From: Microplitis mediator
Lineage: Eukaryota; Arthropoda; Insecta; Hymenoptera; Braconidae
Direction: 5' to 3'
Assembly: GCF_029852145.1 (NCBI RefSeq)
Contig: NC_079972.1
Coordinates: 10,166,986 to 10,230,985, forward strand
DNA: 64,000 nt
The notes beneath the pieces were generated by a model. That model was not told where the DNA came from. It did not search any database and worked only from the letters and a program-made list of their open reading frames with translations. Below, piece after piece: positions 60,172 to 64,000 of this stretch. A program made the translations under genes and the position numbers. Position 1 is the stretch's first letter. Every line of letters starts with the position of its first letter.

Positions 60172-61075
60172 AAATTCTTGGTAATGGTCTAGAAGTGGGG
60201 CTCCACCTATTTTTCAAAGTTCCAAGTGCTTACACCTTAAATATCTATAATTAAACTTTTTCCACGTGTTCAGCTACACGGCGGATTAAATTTTCTGTAT
60301 GTGTTTTTGTCTCCAACACTAGATATCTATCTGAACCTTGCAATCAGAGTGTACAAAATTGATAACATAAAATCATGCAAATTTTCCAAAATAAATTTTA
60401 ATAAATTTTCTAATAAATATAAATAATTAATTTTATTAATACCGTAAGATGGACGGTGGTGATAGAAAGGTCTAACTAAGAGCTACAAAGATTTTTTGAA
60501 CTCTTGTACAGTGAAAATTGGCATATTTCTGTTATTTCAATACTTAAACGGTGTACAACAGCTCACCTAACATTTAGATGCAAGTAGTTTGGACGGTATC
60601 CGCCTTCCTTTGCTAGTATAGTGTCTGGCTGAAACCCACAACACAGTTTTACGCCGGCTCGTACTGGTAAGAGATGTAGTCTAAGGCAAGAGTGCGTTAA
60701 CATAGCCTTACTGACGAGTCCGTTAACGTACTTAGGACGAAACTACAGAAATTATGGCAATTAGGCATATGCCTTAAATTTTAGTGTTTGACTTAAGAGT
60801 CAATACACAGAATGAAATGAAAAATATGTCAAATAATGCAGTGTTGCACGGAACTGAAAATTCATGATCTAACATCTAAATCAAGCATAATTTATACCTT
60901 TGGTATACACTTATAACTTATTAAGGCTCAAATAACACCTAAAGATGCAATTATATCTTCAATCCGCCGACAAATGCTTGAGAATGAAATTGGTTTCCAA
61001 GCGATTTGTCTATATTTGGATTTTTGCTTGATATAAACAGGTGGAGCCCCGATTATAGACCATTACCAAATTCTT
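60172..61075. mobile_element. 888-bp inverted-repeat element with 8-bp target duplication, carrying a hammerhead ribozyme
   Basis: The element at 60180-61067 begins GGTAATGGTCTAGAAGTGGG and ends with the inverse GATTATAGACCATTACC. The similarity continues through GGGGCTCCACCT and AGGTGGAGCCCC. It is flanked by an exact 8-bp repeat AAATTCTT (60172-60179 and 61068-61075). An 8-bp duplication fits hAT, P or Merlin-type transposases; the family is not assigned. There is no transposase frame. Less AT-rich sequence in the centre (60590-60750) holds the ribozyme. Confidence 0.85.
60675..60747 (+). ncRNA. Hammerhead ribozyme, stem III open (type III)
   Basis: Core strings CTGACGA (60711-60717) and GAAA (60739-60742) are intact and the cleavage-site base is C at 60681. 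Stem III pairs TGTAGT (60675-60680) with ACTACA (60742-60747), all six pairs canonical and including the required A15.1-U16.1. Stem I pairs TAAGGC (60682-60687) with GCCTTA (60705-60710), all six. Stem II pairs GTCC (60718-60721) with GGAC (60735-60738), all four. Loop I is 17 nt and loop II 13 nt, and CGTTAAC in loop I (60695-60701) is fully complementary to GTTAACG in loop II (60722-60728). The fold predicts self-cleavage after 60681. It lies in sense orientation in intron 2 of the receptor gene. Confidence 0.9.
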
Positions 61076-64000
61076 TGAAATATAAAATAATCTATCAGAA
61101 AGTATTTAACGTAAATAAAAAAAAAATAAAATTTTTTTTAGTACTCACATGTTTGTATCTGTAATCTGTGCAATCTATTGGTAACTGAGCTTTTAATAAC
61201 CAGCATTTAATCTGTATTTTAATCTATAAAAAAAAAATATTTCAACTGTTTGATATTTCATTTAAATTATTGTAAAAATAAAAAAAGTAAATATTAAATA
61301 AATAAAACAAAATAATAAAATTAGCGAATGAAAAGTTAAACTCTGTTATATAAATTATCAAGCATCGGGGACAATGAGGATAAATATTGTCGATGTCAGT
61401 CAATCTATGAACAATATAGACTCAAGAGAGTTCTTAGGGGTGTGTAAACTATATAGTATATGTGTATGTCGTCAGTAGTGCATGCAAAATTATGCACTTG
61501 ATTAATTATCTGGTAGTTCTACACACTGGCTTGGGTAAAGGTGCTTTCAACATAGATTACGATCTCTACCTCTACCTCTGCCTCAACCTCTACCTCTACC
61601 TCTACCTCTACCTCAGCCTCTACTTCTGCCAATGCCTCTACCTCTGCCTCTGCCTCTACTATTACTGCAACCACGACAATCTACGACAACGGCAACGACG
61701 ACGTTAGCTTTAAATTAGCTTTAAGCAAGAGGTGGGTCCTTTTAACAGAATGAACGATTTCTGGTGACTGCAAGTGTATTCTAAACTCTACCATGTACTC
61801 AACTCTATACTCGGCTGTACTCTCTGGGTGTACGTTTGATCCCAAGGGAGAGATCCAGCCAGAATGAAGTAGAATCATTCGGACCACTCCCAAGAGTGAC
61901 ATCTGTGCAAAGAGCACAAGAGAAGCGAATCGTTCGACGATGGCATTCATCCAGTTCACTCTGTACCACATCTACAATCAAACTATTTCTTCTTCTTACT
62001 CTTATTCTTATTCTTCATTCAGATCGATAATATACTTGAAGATCAAGTTCAACGTTAACCTACTCGAGAGTCTGCTGATGATAACCACTTACTTCGATAA
62101 TACTCAAGGGATCTATTTCTTTTTGTCAATACCACAAACTGAATAAATATTACCTTTGTGTGTTTGCTGTTATTAACATACTAACAGAATTTATTCAGAC
62201 ATCAATCATCAAAATCGATAGTCTCATAGTTTACAATACCAGAAAAAGATGAATAACATCAGTATTAAAAATACTATGTCATTATTTTTTTAACAATGTC
62301 GAAAAAATTTTCATTAAATTTAATAGAGAGAAATTGGGTTAGAGGCTATGTGTGTATATATGAAGAAGAAAAAAAAACATTTTTATTAAATTTTTTTTCA
62401 GATTAATGGACTCAATATTGGAAAAAATTTTAACTATTATTTTAGCTTGTGGTTTTTTTATCCTCAACATAAAATGAAATCCAATAGTTTTACACAATAA
62501 AATATTTGTATATATATATATATATATATATATCTATATAGACAAATAAACTCAACGAGATTAAAAAATATAAATATAAATCATTAGCTCGGTTGATCTC
62601 TATATTGTGAAAGATAAAATGCGTTGGATCAAATTTCACTTACTCAGACTACGGATATTTTTAATTTATAGATTCATAATATTATATAAATATATATGAA
62701 GAGTAAATAATTATCAAACATCAATTAAGTGGTTTATACTTAATACATATATATTGCGCAACAATATTATAGATAGTCGAAAATAAACATTTGATTGTCA
62801 ATAATATTGTTTATATTAAAATGTATGACCACACGACTGGTGTGTTGCGGTTAATCGTATATACATAACTTCCTGTCAGTTTTAAGGCCAATAACGTTTT
62901 CAACCACATATATCACATGACAAAGTTGAGTTTGTCATCAACGAATATATCAAGAGTAGCTGCTGCTGCTAGTGCTGGTGAAATAAAAAATATCTTGCTT
63001 TTTCTGCAAACTTTCATTTCTGCTGGGTCACACTCGGCAAATGAATGAAGTGAAAAAAGAGAACTGTTAAAATAAAAACGGCTAAAAAAGGTCATATCAC
63101 AGAGCGTGGATTTGTGTTGGAGGGTTTTCTAGAAATTTTAACCTTAAAAAATAATAATACCTGGAATATTATTAATTGGTGATGATAAAAATTCAGATGA
63201 CAGCTGGGATTCACAGATGATAAATATATAAAAATAAACTGCATGAAGAATTAATATGCTAGGCAAGATTAATATTTTCGTCCAGCATTAAATTTTAGTA
63301 TTATGATTACTGGTGGTGGAAAAAAAAAGTTGGAATAGAGTCAGAGTAAGATGAAAAGTTTAAGAATATAGCTGATGCAGAAAGTATGAGATATTTTATA
63401 CAAAAGATCCATGTTGCTGAATGAGCTATGACCAATTTTGTTATTCATGCAAGAGAATATCTAAAGACTAGGATAACAAATCCTTACCGTCAATCTACGT
63501 ACTATCAATTTTTTAAGTTAATTTTTTTTTTTACGAGCAAAAATCCAATCACTGCTCTAGAATATATATATGAGTCATTGAAATTGGATTATTATTTTCA
63601 ATTCTCTGAATTTGATGCCTATATATATCTACGTTATTAACTGGATACGTCCCGAAGAAAAATATATTCTTCTGTCATCAGTCATAATATATTTTTCATA
63701 TATATTTTTTAAAGCTTATCAATATCATGATAAATTGATTGCAATTAATGAATAATCGATTTATTATTTTTTTGATTTAATGAATCTGCAATTTTGGCGC
63801 ACAATTGAAACTGTACAGATGGCCCAATAAAGAGGTCACAATGTCTATATATATATATATATATTTCATCTTTGAAATATTAGCTGTGAATAGTATGTAT
63901 ATATGTGTGTGTAATAAAAAATATAAAAAGATATAGTAGTGGAATACGAAAATAAAGTTATGAGAAAACTGTGAAGCTTCAGCTGATGCCCATGAGTAAT
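61076..64000 (+). other. Receptor intron 2, to window end
   Basis: Contains a CTCTAC hexanucleotide array (61563-61665), (TA)n runs near 62508-62532 and 63847-63864, and otherwise AT-rich sequence. A less AT-rich stretch at 61730-61960 has frames on both strands but no splice-bounded exon or receptor motif. No DEKNQ exon found. Confidence 0.5.
61563..61665. repeat. CTCTAC-type hexanucleotide microsatellite
   Basis: About 17 units of CTCTAC/CTCTGC with a few substitutions. It translates to an alternating L/Y/C run that should not be read as a protein. Confidence 0.9.

Noticed and set aside
61462..61707. 81-codon frame with L/Y/C repeats
   Set aside because: It is a CTCTAC microsatellite.

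Overview
The window is animal, almost certainly insect, nuclear DNA. It is very AT-rich with long non-coding stretches, it carries spliced exons with GTAAGT donors, and its one clearly recognisable gene is an insect-type nicotinic acetylcholine receptor subunit. The density of short inverted-repeat transposons and an ankyrin-repeat exon would fit a hymenopteran, perhaps a parasitoid wasp. That is an inference and the species cannot be fixed from the sequence.

Layout. (1) 1-6.2 kb: the 5' end of an unrecognised gene on the minus strand (1-405), a 2.4 kb near-perfect palindromic element (1646-4086), and the last exon of an ankyrin-repeat gene on the minus strand (5741-6177). (2) 7-20 kb: a repeat block. 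It holds a 3.5 kb palindromic Tc1/mariner-type element with TA target duplication and an internal insertion (6990-10510), an LTR-retrotransposon-like leader split by a 1.8 kb TA-flanked element (11022-14790), a solo arm of the first palindrome (14903-15336), and a 2.5 kb inverted-repeat element that contains a GC-rich minisatellite element (17541-20009). (3) 20.9-23.2 kb: a less AT-rich region, the probable promoter and 5' UTR of the receptor gene. (4) 23201 onward: a nicotinic acetylcholine receptor alpha subunit (alpha7-type). Exon 1 (23201-23252) encodes the signal peptide. A 19.5 kb intron follows. Exon 2 (42764-42906) encodes the mature N-terminus up to the conserved IIDV junction. The next exon (expected to begin DEKNQ) was not found, so intron 2 runs past the window end. 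Both introns are packed with MITEs, several nested.

The most interesting single item is a complete hammerhead ribozyme on the plus strand at 60675-60747. All core nucleotides are present, its three helices are perfect, and loops I and II can form a 7-bp kissing interaction. It sits inside an 888-bp inverted-repeat element (60180-61067) flanked by an 8-bp direct repeat, in intron 2 and in the sense orientation of the receptor transcript. A second theme is a set of at least a dozen MITE families. They share a terminal pattern close to CACNG followed by A-runs, mostly with TA duplications, but have unrelated interiors, each built from iterations of its own short palindromic motif (AGATCT, ATTCCTATAAT, TTCTTGG/CCAAGAA, GGAGTGAATTCACTCC, GGTGTGAAA, GTTACCATC). 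Two copies of one family differ by three later insertions, which gives clean empty sites inside the window.

Most short open frames here fall in repeats or low-complexity DNA and are not listed as genes.
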